From Negativicutes bacterium (GTDB lineage Bacteria > Bacillota_C > Negativicutes > Sporomusales_B > JARLHX01), in NCBI GenBank assembly GCA_031292035.1, contig JARLHX010000278.1, forward strand, positions 24,119-88,118: a stretch of 64,000 bases of DNA, read 5' to 3'. The position numbers were made by a program, and so were the translations under genes. The notes below the pieces were generated by a model. It was not told the origin of the DNA. It made no database searches and was given only the letters and a program-made list of their open reading frames with translations. This document shows, piece by piece, positions 34,823-43,842 of this stretch (within the stretch, counting starts at the first letter, position 1; each line of letters starts with the position of its first letter).

Positions 34823-36397
34823 TTACATACCCGGCGCCAGAACACACTCTTCGGCAATGATCTTGATCTCTTTGGCTTTCTCCTCATTTACCGAAACATA
34901 CAAGTAATCTCCGGCAAACAGGGTAGTTTCCCCTTGAGGCACGAGTTCCTTATTGCCGCGCCTGATGCAAACCAGCAAGGAGTCAGCCGGCCACTCAATC
35001 TCTTTGACCTGCTGCCCATCCAAGCGGGAGTCCAGACAAACAACTAGCTCGACAACCGTTCTTTTTGAAACCGCTGTACTGGACAGCGGTTTTTTCTGTC
35101 TGATCAACCGATCCAAGAGAACATCATAAATCGGCTGCGATTTGGCGATATCGGCGACAACATACGCCACCATGCAGATGGCGATCATTTCAAGCAAATG
35201 GCTAAAGGAACCTGTCATTTCGGTTATCAGTATGCTGCCGGTGATGGGAGCTTTGACAATGGCGGTAAAATAGGCCCCCATCGCTAAAATAATGAAGGTG
35301 ACATGATACTCATGGCTGAGCCCGACCACCACGAGCACTTTACTGAATACCCCGCCGATCAGCGCACCAATCACTAACATGGGCAAGAAAATCCCGCCCG
35401 GAACCCCCGAACCGTAACTGATCATCGTAAAGGCGAATTTTGCCAGCAATAAGATGAAAAGCATCACCACCCCGACCTGGCCGGTGGAAATGGTATTGAT
35501 CAGATTGTTTCCGCCTCCCAGGATCTCCGGCAGGACAAACCCCGCCAGCCCCCCCACAAGGAGCGGAAAGAGCGACTGAAGCCCTTTTGGCAGCAACTGT
35601 TGTCGGGCATAGATATCAAGAGTCTTAATCAACAGCTTGTTAAAGGCAACGCCCAAAACTCCGGTAACTATCCCCAAAATGACCAAGAGGCCATAATAGT
35701 GGAAGGGTAAAACAGGAACCCCAATAAAATTCCAGAAGGGCTCACGGCCAAAAAAAGAACGTACAACGAAATCCGCGGTCAAAGACGCGGCAATCGCCGA
35801 CATCAAGACGGCGGGCGAAAAATTCTTGTGCAATTCTTCCAAGGCAAAAATCACCCCTGCCAACGGGGCATTAAACGCGGCTGCCAGACCGGCGCTTGCG
35901 CCACTGGTCAGCAGATATCGTTCTTCCATTCTGGTCCGGCCGAGAGTGCGGCTGACGCCCTGACCGACAACAGCCCCGATTTGAATCGAAGGGCCTTCGC
36001 GGCCGAGAGACATCCCGGCACCGATGGCTAAGACGCCCCCGATAAACTTCGCGACAAGAACTCGTAGCCAGCCGATCTTCACAACACCCAAAATATCCCC
36101 TTTGACCTGGGGGATGCCGCTCCCGCCGGAAAGAGGCTCGAATTTAATAATAAGGCCGAGGATATAAGCGATGAGAAGTAGACACGAAAACCAGGCGACG
36201 ATGATGGTCCAGTCGCCGGATACCATGTAGCGATAAACCGTTGCCCGGAAGGCCTCGGCTGATTCCAGGGCATAGCGGAAGGCGACCACAATGGCGCCGG
36301 CAATAAGCCCGACGACAATGCCCTCGACAAAAAGCTTCAGCCGAAAATCCCGCCACTTCAATAAAGCATGTTGGACTTCCTTTATCTCCTGCACCAT
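34823..36397 (-). CDS. ClC-type chloride transporter with C-terminal TrkA-C domain
   Basis: A 524-residue protein with the ClC fold in the first 430 residues and a cytosolic TrkA-C (RCK-C) domain in the last 80 (VDLDSRLDGQQV-like start to ECVLAPGM). The selectivity motifs are GGSGIPQ, GREGPSIQIGA with the gating glutamate, and GSGVPGGIFLP. FALEELHKNF carries an acidic pair where proton-coupled ClC proteins have the internal proton glutamate, so it is likely a Cl-/H+ exchanger. The TrkA-C domain may bind a nucleotide-type ligand such as c-di-AMP. It lies 55 bases after the HPP gene and is probably cotranscribed. Confidence 0.93.
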   Translation of the reverse strand: MVQEIKEVQHALLKWRDFRLKLFVEGIVVGLIAGAIVVAFRYALESAEAFRATVYRYMVSGDWTIIVAWFSCLLLIAYILGLIIKFEPLSGGSGIPQVKGDILGVVKIGWLRVLVAKFIGGVLAIGAGMSLGREGPSIQIGAVVGQGVSRTLGRTRMEERYLLTSGASAGLAAAFNAPLAGVIFALEELHKNFSPAVLMSAIAASLTADFVVRSFFGREPFWNFIGVPVLPFHYYGLLVILGIVTGVLGVAFNKLLIKTLDIYARQQLLPKGLQSLFPLLVGGLAGFVLPEILGGGNNLINTISTGQVGVVMLFILLLAKFAFTMISYGSGVPGGIFLPMLVIGALIGGVFSKVLVVVGLSHEYHVTFIILAMGAYFTAIVKAPITGSILITEMTGSFSHLLEMIAICMVAYVVADIAKSQPIYDVLLDRLIRQKKPLSSTAVSKRTVVELVVCLDSRLDGQQVKEIEWPADSLLVCIRRGNKELVPQGETTLFAGDYLYVSVNEEKAKEIKIIAEECVLAPGM

Positions 36398-36452
36398 TCA
36401 GTCTAACCCCCATCCCGGATAAAACAGCCTTAGCCTGCAGATTTCAGCCGCG

Positions 36453-37022
36453 TTACCACCAATACTGAGGATACTTTCTCTTCATGGCGAAATTGTTTAC
36501 AAGGATTGCGATCACAATCAAGATGCTAATCCCGATCCCAACCGGAGCGAGGGGAAATAGCCAGTCCTGTTTGGAAATCACGGCAATCAGGGCCGTTGCT
36601 CCGGCAGGCGGATGAATCGTCCTGGTCAGCACCATCATCGAAACGGCAAGACCCACGCTGAGCGCCGCGCTGTACCAGTAGGACCCCAGCAGTTGGTAGC
36701 AGGCCACCCCGATGAAAGCAGCCATGATATGGCCGGCGATGGCATTGCGGGGCTGAGCGAAGGGAACGGAGGGCGCGCCGTAGAGTAAACAGGCAGACGC
36801 CCCGAGGGATGCGACCAAAACAGGAACTCCTTTATGAAAGGCCAGGAAAGTCACAATACCGATTCCCACAAAACAGCCGATAAAGGTCCATATGACTTCT
36901 GACAGCGGCGGATGTGGCACCGTGCACCGTCCGCCGCTGCACACCTTCTCCCAGTACTCACTCATCGAGCAAAAATGCCGGTCCTCATCTGGCTGGGGTT
37001 GCTGCTGGGGATTTATACTCAT
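36453..37022 (-). CDS. HPP family integral membrane protein
   Basis: A 189-residue protein: a hydrophilic N-terminus of 40 residues with three cysteines (HFCSM, KVCSGGRC), then four membrane helices. VASLGASACLLYGAPSVPFA, QPRNAIAGH and the name-giving RTIHPPAGATAL are the HPP signature. A plant relative moves nitrite; bacterial roles are mostly unknown, though anion transport is likely. The ATG follows AAAGGAGG at nine bases. The ClC anion transporter gene comes next on the same strand, which supports a shared role in anion handling. Confidence 0.9.
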   Translation of the reverse strand: MSINPQQQPQPDEDRHFCSMSEYWEKVCSGGRCTVPHPPLSEVIWTFIGCFVGIGIVTFLAFHKGVPVLVASLGASACLLYGAPSVPFAQPRNAIAGHIMAAFIGVACYQLLGSYWYSAALSVGLAVSMMVLTRTIHPPAGATALIAVISKQDWLFPLAPVGIGISILIVIAILVNNFAMKRKYPQYWW

Positions 37023-37130
37023 ACCAAACTGCCTCCTTTGCTAAGGTCATTGAAAAGGCGTTCGTCTTTCGCGAGATAAACTCCTTGTAAAATTCCTCGT
37101 TGTTTATTTACAAAATGTCGAGGCCTGTCT

Positions 37131-37262
37131 GAAAGAGCGCCGGCAAACCTTCACCGGTAGTGGGTTTCTCACCACCCACGCCATACAGGTGGTTTGGCCG
37201 GCGCTCTTTCGGGAAATACTAGCGAGGTGTTGCTACCTTACCTGTCGCCGGAGGACTTGCTT
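37131..37262 (+). promoter_or_regulatory. Long-stem structured leader of CBO0543-family gene
   Basis: GAAAGAGCGCCGGCAAACC (37131-37149) pairs with 37191-37210 over 19 bp with one bulged G. Inside, GTGGG and CCCAC can form a second hairpin. No T tract follows. After the stem comes AAATACTAGCGAGGTG, nearly the same block as before the paralogue at 9879. I cannot assign it to a known riboswitch class. Confidence 0.5.
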
Positions 37263-37826
37263 GTGGCTATCCTGTCCCATGACCAGCTCGCCGAAATGGA
37301 ACGCCAGCTGACGCAGTGCAAAATAGAAAAATGGCTGGCCGAAGACCTTTTCAGTCCTGTCTGGTGGCTAATGCTGGCAGTGCTCATCCTGCCCTGGCTC
37401 ATCTGGTGGAAATGGGTCGACCGCCGCCGCATCGTCGTCATCACCCTCTACGGTCTCTTGCTCCTCATCACGTCGTCTTATCTAGACGCCATCTGCAGCG
37501 AGCTGGCCCTGTGGCAATATAACAAGATGCTGCTGCCCCTCTGGTCGCGGCTGGTCTCAGTGGACTTCGCCGTCATGCCGGTCACCTATATGTTTCTTTA
37601 CCAGTATTTCCGACCCTGGCCGGTCTTTACCGCCGCCACCACCGCCGTAGCCGTCGTCTATGCTTTTGGCGCCGAGCACCTGCTGGAAATCAGCGGCATC
37701 TACCAGGTCAACCACTGGAGTCACTGGTACTCCTTCATCCTTTATATCATCATCGGCTTATCCTGCAGGTTGTTGACCGATAAAATCGCCGCCCAGGCCC
37801 ACCCCGGCAGCCGATTTAAGCGCTAA
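37263..37826 (+). CDS. CBO0543-family integral membrane protein
   Basis: About 187 residues and five membrane helices, the close paralogue of the protein at 9879: LAEMERQLTQCKIEKWLAEDL, WWLMLAVLILPWLIWWKWVDR, SRLVSVDFAVMPVTYMFLYQY, and HWYSFILYIIIGLSCRLL near the end. The frame is open to a TTG at 37194, but that would place translation inside the leader stem. GTG 37263 has GGAGGA seven bases upstream and gives the same N-terminal length as the paralogue, so I prefer it. Function unknown. A terminator follows. Confidence 0.82.
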   Translation: MAILSHDQLAEMERQLTQCKIEKWLAEDLFSPVWWLMLAVLILPWLIWWKWVDRRRIVVITLYGLLLLITSSYLDAICSELALWQYNKMLLPLWSRLVSVDFAVMPVTYMFLYQYFRPWPVFTAATTAVAVVYAFGAEHLLEISGIYQVNHWSHWYSFILYIIIGLSCRLLTDKIAAQAHPGSRFKR

Positions 37827-37836
37827 ACGACAGCAA

Positions 37837-37874
37837 AAAGTCCCCTGACAGGAACGTCAGGGGACTTCATTATT
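37837..37874. terminator. Bidirectional terminator
   Basis: AAGTCCCCTGAC and GTCAGGGGACTT form a 12-bp stem with a short loop between convergent genes; A-rich on the left, TTCATTATTT on the right. Confidence 0.9.
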
Positions 37875-37897
37875 TCACCTTGTCTCAGGGAGGCAGT

Positions 37898-39571
37898 CTA
37901 CAGCCTGAACTTGCTGACCGCCTTTTTCAGCTCCTCAGCCATCTTTGTCAGTGCCTCACTGGAGGCGGCGATCTCCTCCATCGAAGCCGTCTGCTCCTCG
38001 GTGGCCGCTGACACCGTCTGCGTCTGCGCCGAGATGGCCTTGCTGGTTTTTTCGGTCTGTCCCACCGCCTCCACCACCGCCCGGGCGCCGCCGGACAATT
38101 CCTGGATGGCGCGAACCATTCCCTGGATCTCACGCGAGGTTTCGGCCACCAGGCCGGTGATCTGGTCGAAAGACTGCCCGCTGGCGATCACCGCCCGGCT
38201 GCCCCCCTGCACCACTTCTGTTCCTTTCACCATTGCTGCCACCGCTTTGCCGGTGGTGCCCTGAATCTCGCCGATCAGCTCGGCGATCTGTTTGGCCGCC
38301 AGCTCGGACTGTTCGGCCAGTTTCCGCACCTCTTCGGCTACCACCGCAAAGCCCCGTCCCTGCTCACCGGCCCGGGCCGCTTCAATGGCGGCGTTGAGGG
38401 CCAGGAGATTGGTCTGCCCGGCGATACCGGCGATCGTTGCGACGATCTGGCCGATCTGATTCGACTTCTCGCCCAGTTCGCCCACCATCGCCGCCGACTC
38501 GGCCACCGTGCTCTCGACATTCGCCATCTGCCTCACCGCCTCCGCCACCGCCTTATCCCCGTCGCGGGCGGCCTGGGCGGCCTTGGTCGACGTAGTCTCC
38601 ACCTGGCCGGCATTCTGGGTGATGGCCGCGATATTGGCCGACATGGTGTCCACTGCCGCCGTCGTTGCAGCCAGCACCTCCATCTGTTTGTTTGTCCCCT
38701 GCGCCGCCTCGGTAATGGCTCCCGCCACCTGTCCGGCAGCCTGGGCCGATTGTTCAGCGCTTGAGGAAAGCTCGGCTGATGAAGACGCCACCTGCTCCGC
38801 TGCTGCCGCCACCTGGCGAATCAGGGAGCGGAGACTGCGGCTGGCCTGGTTCAGATAGGTCAGCAATGCGCCCATCTCATCCTTGGCTACCACTCCGATT
38901 TCCTGACTCAAATCCCCTTGGGCCAGATGTTCGGCATAGTCCTGTCCCACTGTGATGGCCCGCATGATCGGCCGGGTGGTAAAATAGGCCACCGCTAAAC
39001 CGGCCAGCACCCCAAAGGCCAGCAGCAGATAGATGTAAATATAAAGTCTGGTCTGAATGTTCTGGATTTCGGCCACTGCCGTCTTCCGCGCCTCTTCCTG
39101 GCGTTTGGTGTAGTTGTCCACCAGCGTATTCAACGCCGCGTTGGCTGGCGCCCCCACCTTGACCAGGTAATCGGCAGCTGCGGCCTGCCCCTGCGACTGA
39201 TACAACTCCAGAATGCGGCTGCGATGGGGGGCAAAATCCTGCAGCGCCTGTTTGATCGGCCTGACAGTCTGCTGCTCCCTGCCGGTGGCAACCAGATAAT
39301 CCGCCTCTGCTTCGGCAGCCTTGGCCGCTTGGGCGAGGTCATCGGCAAACCTGGCGTCCCCGGTCATCAAATAACCCCGAGTCGCCGCCGCCGTCCGCAT
39401 CTGAGCAATCTGCAGCTTGCGGGCGCTGTCGAGGAGCATCATCCGGTACTCCAGAATATCTGCGGTCGCCCGCTCGATCTGGCGATACTGGTAGAAAAAG
39501 ACTGCCACCATCACCGCCATGACGGCGATGATAACTGCGAAACCACAATAAATTTTAGTGCGAATCTTCAA
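37898..39571 (-). CDS. Methyl-accepting chemotaxis protein, CHASE3/four-helix sensor
   Basis: A 557-residue chemoreceptor. TM1 is at about 10-28; the external part (30-178) is all-helical with [14 protein letters not shown], a CHASE3-type signature. TM2 is at about 180-202, followed by a HAMP domain ([20 protein letters not shown]) and the signalling domain with tip [19 protein letters not shown]. Helical CHASE3 sensors in receptors have few known ligands. The neighbour at 39891 has the same plan and almost the same tip, so the two are paralogues arranged in tandem. Confidence 0.94.
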   Translation of the reverse strand: MKIRTKIYCGFAVIIAVMAVMVAVFFYQYRQIERATADILEYRMMLLDSARKLQIAQMRTAAATRGYLMTGDARFADDLAQAAKAAEAEADYLVATGREQQTVRPIKQALQDFAPHRSRILELYQSQGQAAAADYLVKVGAPANAALNTLVDNYTKRQEEARKTAVAEIQNIQTRLYIYIYLLLAFGVLAGLAVAYFTTRPIMRAITVGQDYAEHLAQGDLSQEIGVVAKDEMGALLTYLNQASRSLRSLIRQVAAAAEQVASSSAELSSSAEQSAQAAGQVAGAITEAAQGTNKQMEVLAATTAAVDTMSANIAAITQNAGQVETTSTKAAQAARDGDKAVAEAVRQMANVESTVAESAAMVGELGEKSNQIGQIVATIAGIAGQTNLLALNAAIEAARAGEQGRGFAVVAEEVRKLAEQSELAAKQIAELIGEIQGTTGKAVAAMVKGTEVVQGGSRAVIASGQSFDQITGLVAETSREIQGMVRAIQELSGGARAVVEAVGQTEKTSKAISAQTQTVSAATEEQTASMEEIAASSEALTKMAEELKKAVSKFRL

Positions 39572-39890
39572 ATTGATCCCTCCGTGACGATTATCATCCC
39601 ATTTACCTTACCTGACTGTTCCAGTCGATAACAGGAAACCCCACTTGACGCCCCTCGGAAAGAATTTGATAGAACATGCACCCCCTTGACGGAGTTATTG
39701 ATACAGTTAGGCAACCTCATAAAAAAACACTATGCTTAAATTCGCACTATTACGACATATTCCTTCCCATTTCAGTAGTAAATTGGGAAATATTTTGTTT
39801 CATTTTAGCGTTTCCCGCCGGGCGCGAGCTGCACGAAAAAAGCCCCCTGACATGCCAGGGGGCCACATCATCGTGCTACAAAGAAAAAGG
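39572..39890. other. Intergenic region between two chemoreceptor genes
   Basis: Holds the terminator of the upstream receptor (39835-39863) and an AT-rich stretch (39715-39820) that must contain the promoter of the receptor at 37898-39571. A 114-codon plus-strand frame here overlaps the terminator and the end of the next gene and looks spurious. No repeats or RNA genes seen. Confidence 0.5.
39835..39863 (-). terminator. Rho-independent terminator
   Basis: On the minus strand GCCCCCTGGCATGTCAGGGGGC is a hairpin followed by TTTTTT; arms GCCCCCTG and CAGGGGGC. Confidence 0.92.
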
Positions 39891-41585
39891 CTACAAGCGG
39901 AATATGCTGACCGCTTTCTTCAGTTCCCCGGCCATGGTTGACAGCGCCTCACTGGAGGCGGCGATCTCTTCCATCGTTGCCGACTGCTCCTCCACCGCCG
40001 CCGACACCGTCTGGGCCTGACTGGCCGCCTGCTTGCTGACCCCGTCGATCGCCCGCACCGAGTGAACGATTTCCTGGCTGCCGCCTGCCATTTGCTCCAT
40101 GGCGGCCGAAATTTCCCGCACATCAGCCGATACCGTCTCCACCAGCGAAAAGATGGCGCTGAAGGTCTGCCCGGCGTCGTTGACTACCTGCCCGCCGCGG
40201 CCCACTTCCAGGGTGCCTTCGGTCATCGCCTGCACGGCACTGGCAGTATCCTGCTGGATTTCATGGATCAGGTCGGCGATCTGCCGGGACGCCGCCTGGG
40301 ATTGTTCAGCCAGTTTCCGCACCTCTTCGGCCACCACCGCGAACCCGCGGCCCTGTTCTCCCGCCCGCGCGGCTTCGATCGCCGCATTCAGCGCCAGTAA
40401 ATTGGTCTGTCCGGCGATACCGGAAATGGTATCGACAATCTGGCCGATCTCGCGCGATCGCTCGCCCAGCTTACTCACCACCCCCGCCGAATAGCTCACC
40501 GTTTTCTCGACACTGGCCATCTGCCCGACCGCCCTGTCCACCGCCTCGCTGCCCTCTTTCGCCGCCTCGGCCGCTTTGGCCGCAGTACCGGCCATGGTGT
40601 TGGCGCTGGCTGCGATCTCCTGTACCCCGGCGGACATCTCCTCGACAACAGCGGCAGTGGTATCGATGGCTTTCACCTGTTCCTCCGCCCCTTCAGCAAC
40701 CTGGGTTATCGCCCCGGCGATCTGTCCCGAGGCCTGGGCCGACAATTCGGCACTGGCTGTCAGCTGCCGCGAAGCCGCCGCCACCTGCTCGATGACCTGG
40801 TTGAGATGGCCGATCAACTGCCGCAGCTGGCCCCGCATCCTGACCACCGCATCAGCCAACTGGCCAATTTCATCCCTCGTCCTGATGGTCCGCTTATGCT
40901 CGCTGAGGTCACCGTCCGCCACTTCACCGACAAACGCCACCACCTTGCGCAGCGGAGCAATCACGCTGCGGGCGGCAAATAGCCCGATGGCGATGGCGAG
41001 GATGGTAACAATCAGACTGATGGCCACAGCCACCTTTTCCGCCTGTTCGCCCACCTCCACGCTGCCCTCAAGCCGCCCTTTGGTATATTTGTCAGCCATA
41101 TTCTGGTATTCGCTTACCTTGGCGATCAGCGCCTGCCCCAGGGGAGCCATCTCGGCGACCGCCACCTGCTGCGCCTCCTGGTCACGGCCCGCCTTTTTCA
41201 GCGGGATAAATTTCTTTTCAGTCACCTCACTAAACTTGCCCCCGATTTCCTGCACCGCCGCGACCGTCCTCTTGCCCTCCTCAGACGCGGCCATCTGCGC
41301 CAGTTCGGCCGTCAGCTTCTCATTCGCCCGGGCTTGTTTCTCATAGTTGTCCAGGTGATTTTGCGTTCCATAAGCCAAATAGGCGCGGATGCTGGACACC
41401 TGGCCAAGGGCGTTCATCGCCACCTCATTCACCTTGGACAGCCGCGCCATGTCTTGCTGGGCGATCGTTCTGTTGGCAGTGACGATTTGATGGGTATTGT
41501 AAAACAGGAAGGCATAACCAGCAGCACTGATCAGGGCAACCACCAGAAAATAAGCAACCATTTTACCAGCCAAACCAAACTTCAT
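39891..41585 (-). CDS. Methyl-accepting chemotaxis protein, four-helix-bundle sensor
   Basis: A 564-residue chemoreceptor: TM1 about 8-28, a helical external domain (about 30-188) with VNEVAMNALGQVSSIRAYLAYG, TM2 about 190-210, HAMP, and the signalling domain with tip [19 protein letters not shown] and a KLAEQSQAASRQIADLI segment. The external part fits a 4HB_MCP sensor. A basic-flanked C-terminus lacks a CheB/CheR-tethering pentapeptide. It lies upstream of, and in the same direction as, the receptor at 37898 but has its own terminator. Confidence 0.93.
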   Translation of the reverse strand: MKFGLAGKMVAYFLVVALISAAGYAFLFYNTHQIVTANRTIAQQDMARLSKVNEVAMNALGQVSSIRAYLAYGTQNHLDNYEKQARANEKLTAELAQMAASEEGKRTVAAVQEIGGKFSEVTEKKFIPLKKAGRDQEAQQVAVAEMAPLGQALIAKVSEYQNMADKYTKGRLEGSVEVGEQAEKVAVAISLIVTILAIAIGLFAARSVIAPLRKVVAFVGEVADGDLSEHKRTIRTRDEIGQLADAVVRMRGQLRQLIGHLNQVIEQVAAASRQLTASAELSAQASGQIAGAITQVAEGAEEQVKAIDTTAAVVEEMSAGVQEIAASANTMAGTAAKAAEAAKEGSEAVDRAVGQMASVEKTVSYSAGVVSKLGERSREIGQIVDTISGIAGQTNLLALNAAIEAARAGEQGRGFAVVAEEVRKLAEQSQAASRQIADLIHEIQQDTASAVQAMTEGTLEVGRGGQVVNDAGQTFSAIFSLVETVSADVREISAAMEQMAGGSQEIVHSVRAIDGVSKQAASQAQTVSAAVEEQSATMEEIAASSEALSTMAGELKKAVSIFRL

Positions 41586-41756
41586 TCATCCTACCTCCGC
41601 AACATCGATTCCTATATCAATTTGGCCATTTATCCTGACCATCAGGCACCATTGACTGTCAGCGTCGTAGGTCTCATAAAACAAGCCGCCGCAGAGCTTG
41701 ACAGACCCTACAAAATGCGCGTTAATAATGATAAGTGCTATCATGTGAATCGCCGT

Positions 41757-41800
41757 CAGAATACACTATAGTAGAATTAAATTCACCATAGTATATTCTG
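41757..41800. promoter_or_regulatory. Inverted repeat before the XRE/cupin gene
   Basis: CAGAATACACTATAG and CATAGTATATTCTG are inverted copies (about 13 of 14 matching) 15 bases apart. The spacing of the arm centres is about three helical turns, as expected for a dimeric regulator; probably the operator for the adjacent XRE protein. Confidence 0.55.
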
Positions 41801-41805
41801 GCCAT

Positions 41806-41813
41806 TTCGACAA
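41806..41813 (-). promoter_or_regulatory. Spo0A-box-like site
   Basis: TTCGACAA on the plus strand is the exact complement of TTGTCGAA. It lies 36 bases before the XRE/cupin start and about 220 bases before the divergent chemoreceptor. Confidence 0.35.
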
Positions 41814-41849
41814 ATTCCTCCCATTTTTTCCCGAAAGGCAAGGAAAGTG

Positions 41850-42392
41850 ATGTTATATTTCGGCAAAGCCGTTCATGCGGCCCGTACCAGCCAAAAACTC
41901 AGCTTGAAAGAACTGGCCGCCCGCTCCGACGTCAGCGCCTCCATGCTCTCCCAGATCGAGCGCGGCGAAAAAATGCCCACCCTCCGGGTTGCCCTGCAGG
42001 TGGCCGAGGGACTGGGTGTCGAGCTGTCGGAACTGATTGAACCCCTTCACGCAACGCCTTCAGTCACTCGCAAAGCAGAGCGTCCTGCCGTTCTTTCCCG
42101 TCACGGCATGGTTGGGACAAGTCTGTCGCCCTATTTCGCCAAAGCCGGGTTCAGCATCAGCCAGTTCGTATTTCCGCCCGGCCACGACGCTGGCGTCCTG
42201 TCGCCCCACAAACCCGGCACCAAGGAATTTGCCCTAATCCTCAGCGGAAGAATTCAGATTCTGGTAGACCAGGAGGTTTTCGTTCTGAATGAAGGCGATT
42301 CACTTTCCTTCCGGGCTGATGTGTCCCACAACTTCACCAACCCTTTTGACGAAACCTGTGAATTCATTCATATTTATATTGCCAAGGACTAG
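41850..42392 (+). CDS. XRE-family regulator with C-terminal cupin domain
   Basis: A 180-residue protein. The N-terminal helix-turn-helix (about 5-60) has LSLKELAARSDVSASMLSQI followed by ERGEKMPTLRVALQVAEGLG. The C-terminal cupin (about 105-178) has SPHKPGTKEFALILSGRIQI and NEGDSLSFRADVSHNFTN, with the His/Glu positions that bind a ligand or metal. Such regulators usually control amino-acid, polyamine or osmolyte use. ATG 41850 follows AAGGA; the GTG three bases earlier would crowd it. It is convergent with the hydrogenase operon, so it is not obviously its regulator. Confidence 0.9.
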   Translation: MLYFGKAVHAARTSQKLSLKELAARSDVSASMLSQIERGEKMPTLRVALQVAEGLGVELSELIEPLHATPSVTRKAERPAVLSRHGMVGTSLSPYFAKAGFSISQFVFPPGHDAGVLSPHKPGTKEFALILSGRIQILVDQEVFVLNEGDSLSFRADVSHNFTNPFDETCEFIHIYIAKD

Positions 42393-42417
42393 TCGGCAAA
42401 CCACAGTCCCATCGCAA

Positions 42418-42456
42418 CAAAAAGCCCCCTGACAGCTTGACTGTCAGGGGGCTTTC
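42418..42456. terminator. Bidirectional terminator
   Basis: AAAGCCCCCTGACAG and CTGTCAGGGGGCTTT form a 15-bp perfect stem with a 5-base loop between the XRE gene and the hydrogenase operon, with A/T on both sides. Confidence 0.95.
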
Positions 42457-42471
42457 TCGATTCACATTTCC

Positions 42472-43842
42472 TCAGGGTGTAAACACATGCACAGCGCAGG
42501 CCAGACAAGGGTCGAAGGAATGGATGACCCGCATGACCGCCAGGGGGTTGTCGGCGTCCGCCACCGGCAGACCGGTGAGGGCTGCTTCGATGGGTCCTGG
42601 CCGCCCTTTGCCGTCGCGGGGGGAGGCGTTCCAGGTGGTGGGCACCACCGCCTCATAGCGTTCGATCCGCCCGCCGCTGATCTTGATCCAGTGGCCGAGG
42701 GCCCCGCGGGCTGCTTCAGACAGCCCTGCGCCATACGCCCCGTCCGGGATGATCGCCTCAGCTGCAGCCTCGCCTTCAGGGTCGAGGGCTGACAGCCACC
42801 TGTCCAGCGGTTCTAATAGCAGCCTGGCTTCCAGCATCCGGGCTTTGATCCGGTCCATGGCCGAGATGCCGCCCTGGTAGCGGCCAGCTACCCACAGCCT
42901 GGCCAGCGGCCCCACTTCGCACACCGCGCCGCCATAGCGGGGAGCCTTCACCCAGCTGTAGCCAGCCGCCCGGTCCAGCTTCTCCTCGGTAACGGTGTTG
43001 GCCGGGTGGCCGCTGCCGGCGTCGGTGTACCAGGCGTGGGACACATCTTCGGCGATGGCCTCCACCGCCAGCTCGCCGGCCTTGCCGTCGATCACTGTTC
43101 CGCGGGGAAAGAGCAGATTGCCGTAGTCGTCCTCGGGAAGGGCACCATAGGCCAGGAAATTGCCGTAGCCCCGCCCCAGCTGAAAATAGTCGCTGTAGGC
43201 GGCGGCGATGATCTCGGTATCCTCCTGGAACTGATTGTTGATAAAGGTGGCCACCTCGGCCAGCAGTCCCCGGGCTGCCGCAATCCGGTCCTTGTCCGGG
43301 ATCTTGGTCACCCCGCCGACGACAATGCCGGCCTGATGGGGCATCTTGCCGCCGAAATGGGCGATGAATTCCTGGCATTTGCGTCTGATGGTCAGAGCCT
43401 CAAAATAATGGCTCATCAGCCTGGCGCTGTCCTCAGCCCCCAGGCGGTAGTCGCCGCTGTAGCGCGGCGCAAAAGGGGCAATATCCGGCCCGGCGACATA
43501 GTCAGGCAGCGCCAGAAGATAAAAATGAGTGATATGGGACTGGAGGAAACTGCCGGCCAGGATAATATTGCGCACCAGCCGTCCGTCCGGGGTGGGCTGG
43601 ATGCCAAAAGCGTCGTCAAGAGCCATCGCTGAGGCCACAGCATGGTCAGCCGGGCAGACACCGCAGATCCGCTGGGTGAAGAAAACGGCGTCGCGAGGGT
43701 CGCGGCCGGCGAGAATCTTTTCGAAACCGCGGTACAGCGTCCCAGCCACCTCGGCCCGCTTGACACTACCGCCGTCGATGTCGACCGTCACCTTGAGGTG
43801 GCCCTCCAGGCGGGTCACCGGATCAATTGTAATTCGTCGCAT
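42472..43842 (-). CDS. [NiFe] hydrogenase large subunit
   Basis: A 456-residue subunit carrying the Ni-Fe(CN)2CO site. The L1 motif is RICGVCPADHAVASA (near 58-72) and the C-terminal motif is SFDPCLACAVH; all four cysteine ligands are present. DPVTRLEGHLKV at the N-terminus is also typical. After the final conserved His only four residues (VFTP) remain, whereas ordinary large subunits keep about 15 residues that a maturation protease removes. It has no signal peptide and would be exported bound to the Tat-bearing small subunit. The ATG overlaps the stop codon of the small-subunit gene by one base, so translation is coupled. Confidence 0.95.
   Translation of the reverse strand: MRRITIDPVTRLEGHLKVTVDIDGGSVKRAEVAGTLYRGFEKILAGRDPRDAVFFTQRICGVCPADHAVASAMALDDAFGIQPTPDGRLVRNIILAGSFLQSHITHFYLLALPDYVAGPDIAPFAPRYSGDYRLGAEDSARLMSHYFEALTIRRKCQEFIAHFGGKMPHQAGIVVGGVTKIPDKDRIAAARGLLAEVATFINNQFQEDTEIIAAAYSDYFQLGRGYGNFLAYGALPEDDYGNLLFPRGTVIDGKAGELAVEAIAEDVSHAWYTDAGSGHPANTVTEEKLDRAAGYSWVKAPRYGGAVCEVGPLARLWVAGRYQGGISAMDRIKARMLEARLLLEPLDRWLSALDPEGEAAAEAIIPDGAYGAGLSEAARGALGHWIKISGGRIERYEAVVPTTWNASPRDGKGRPGPIEAALTGLPVADADNPLAVMRVIHSFDPCLACAVHVFTP

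Noticed and set aside
37194..37262. N-terminal extension of the CBO0543-family protein from a TTG at 37194
   Set aside because: It would translate the leader stem and has no ribosome binding site; GTG 37263 has GGAGGA at seven bases and matches the paralogue's length.
39676..40020. 114-codon plus-strand frame between chemoreceptors
   Set aside because: Runs over a terminator and antisense to the end of the receptor gene.
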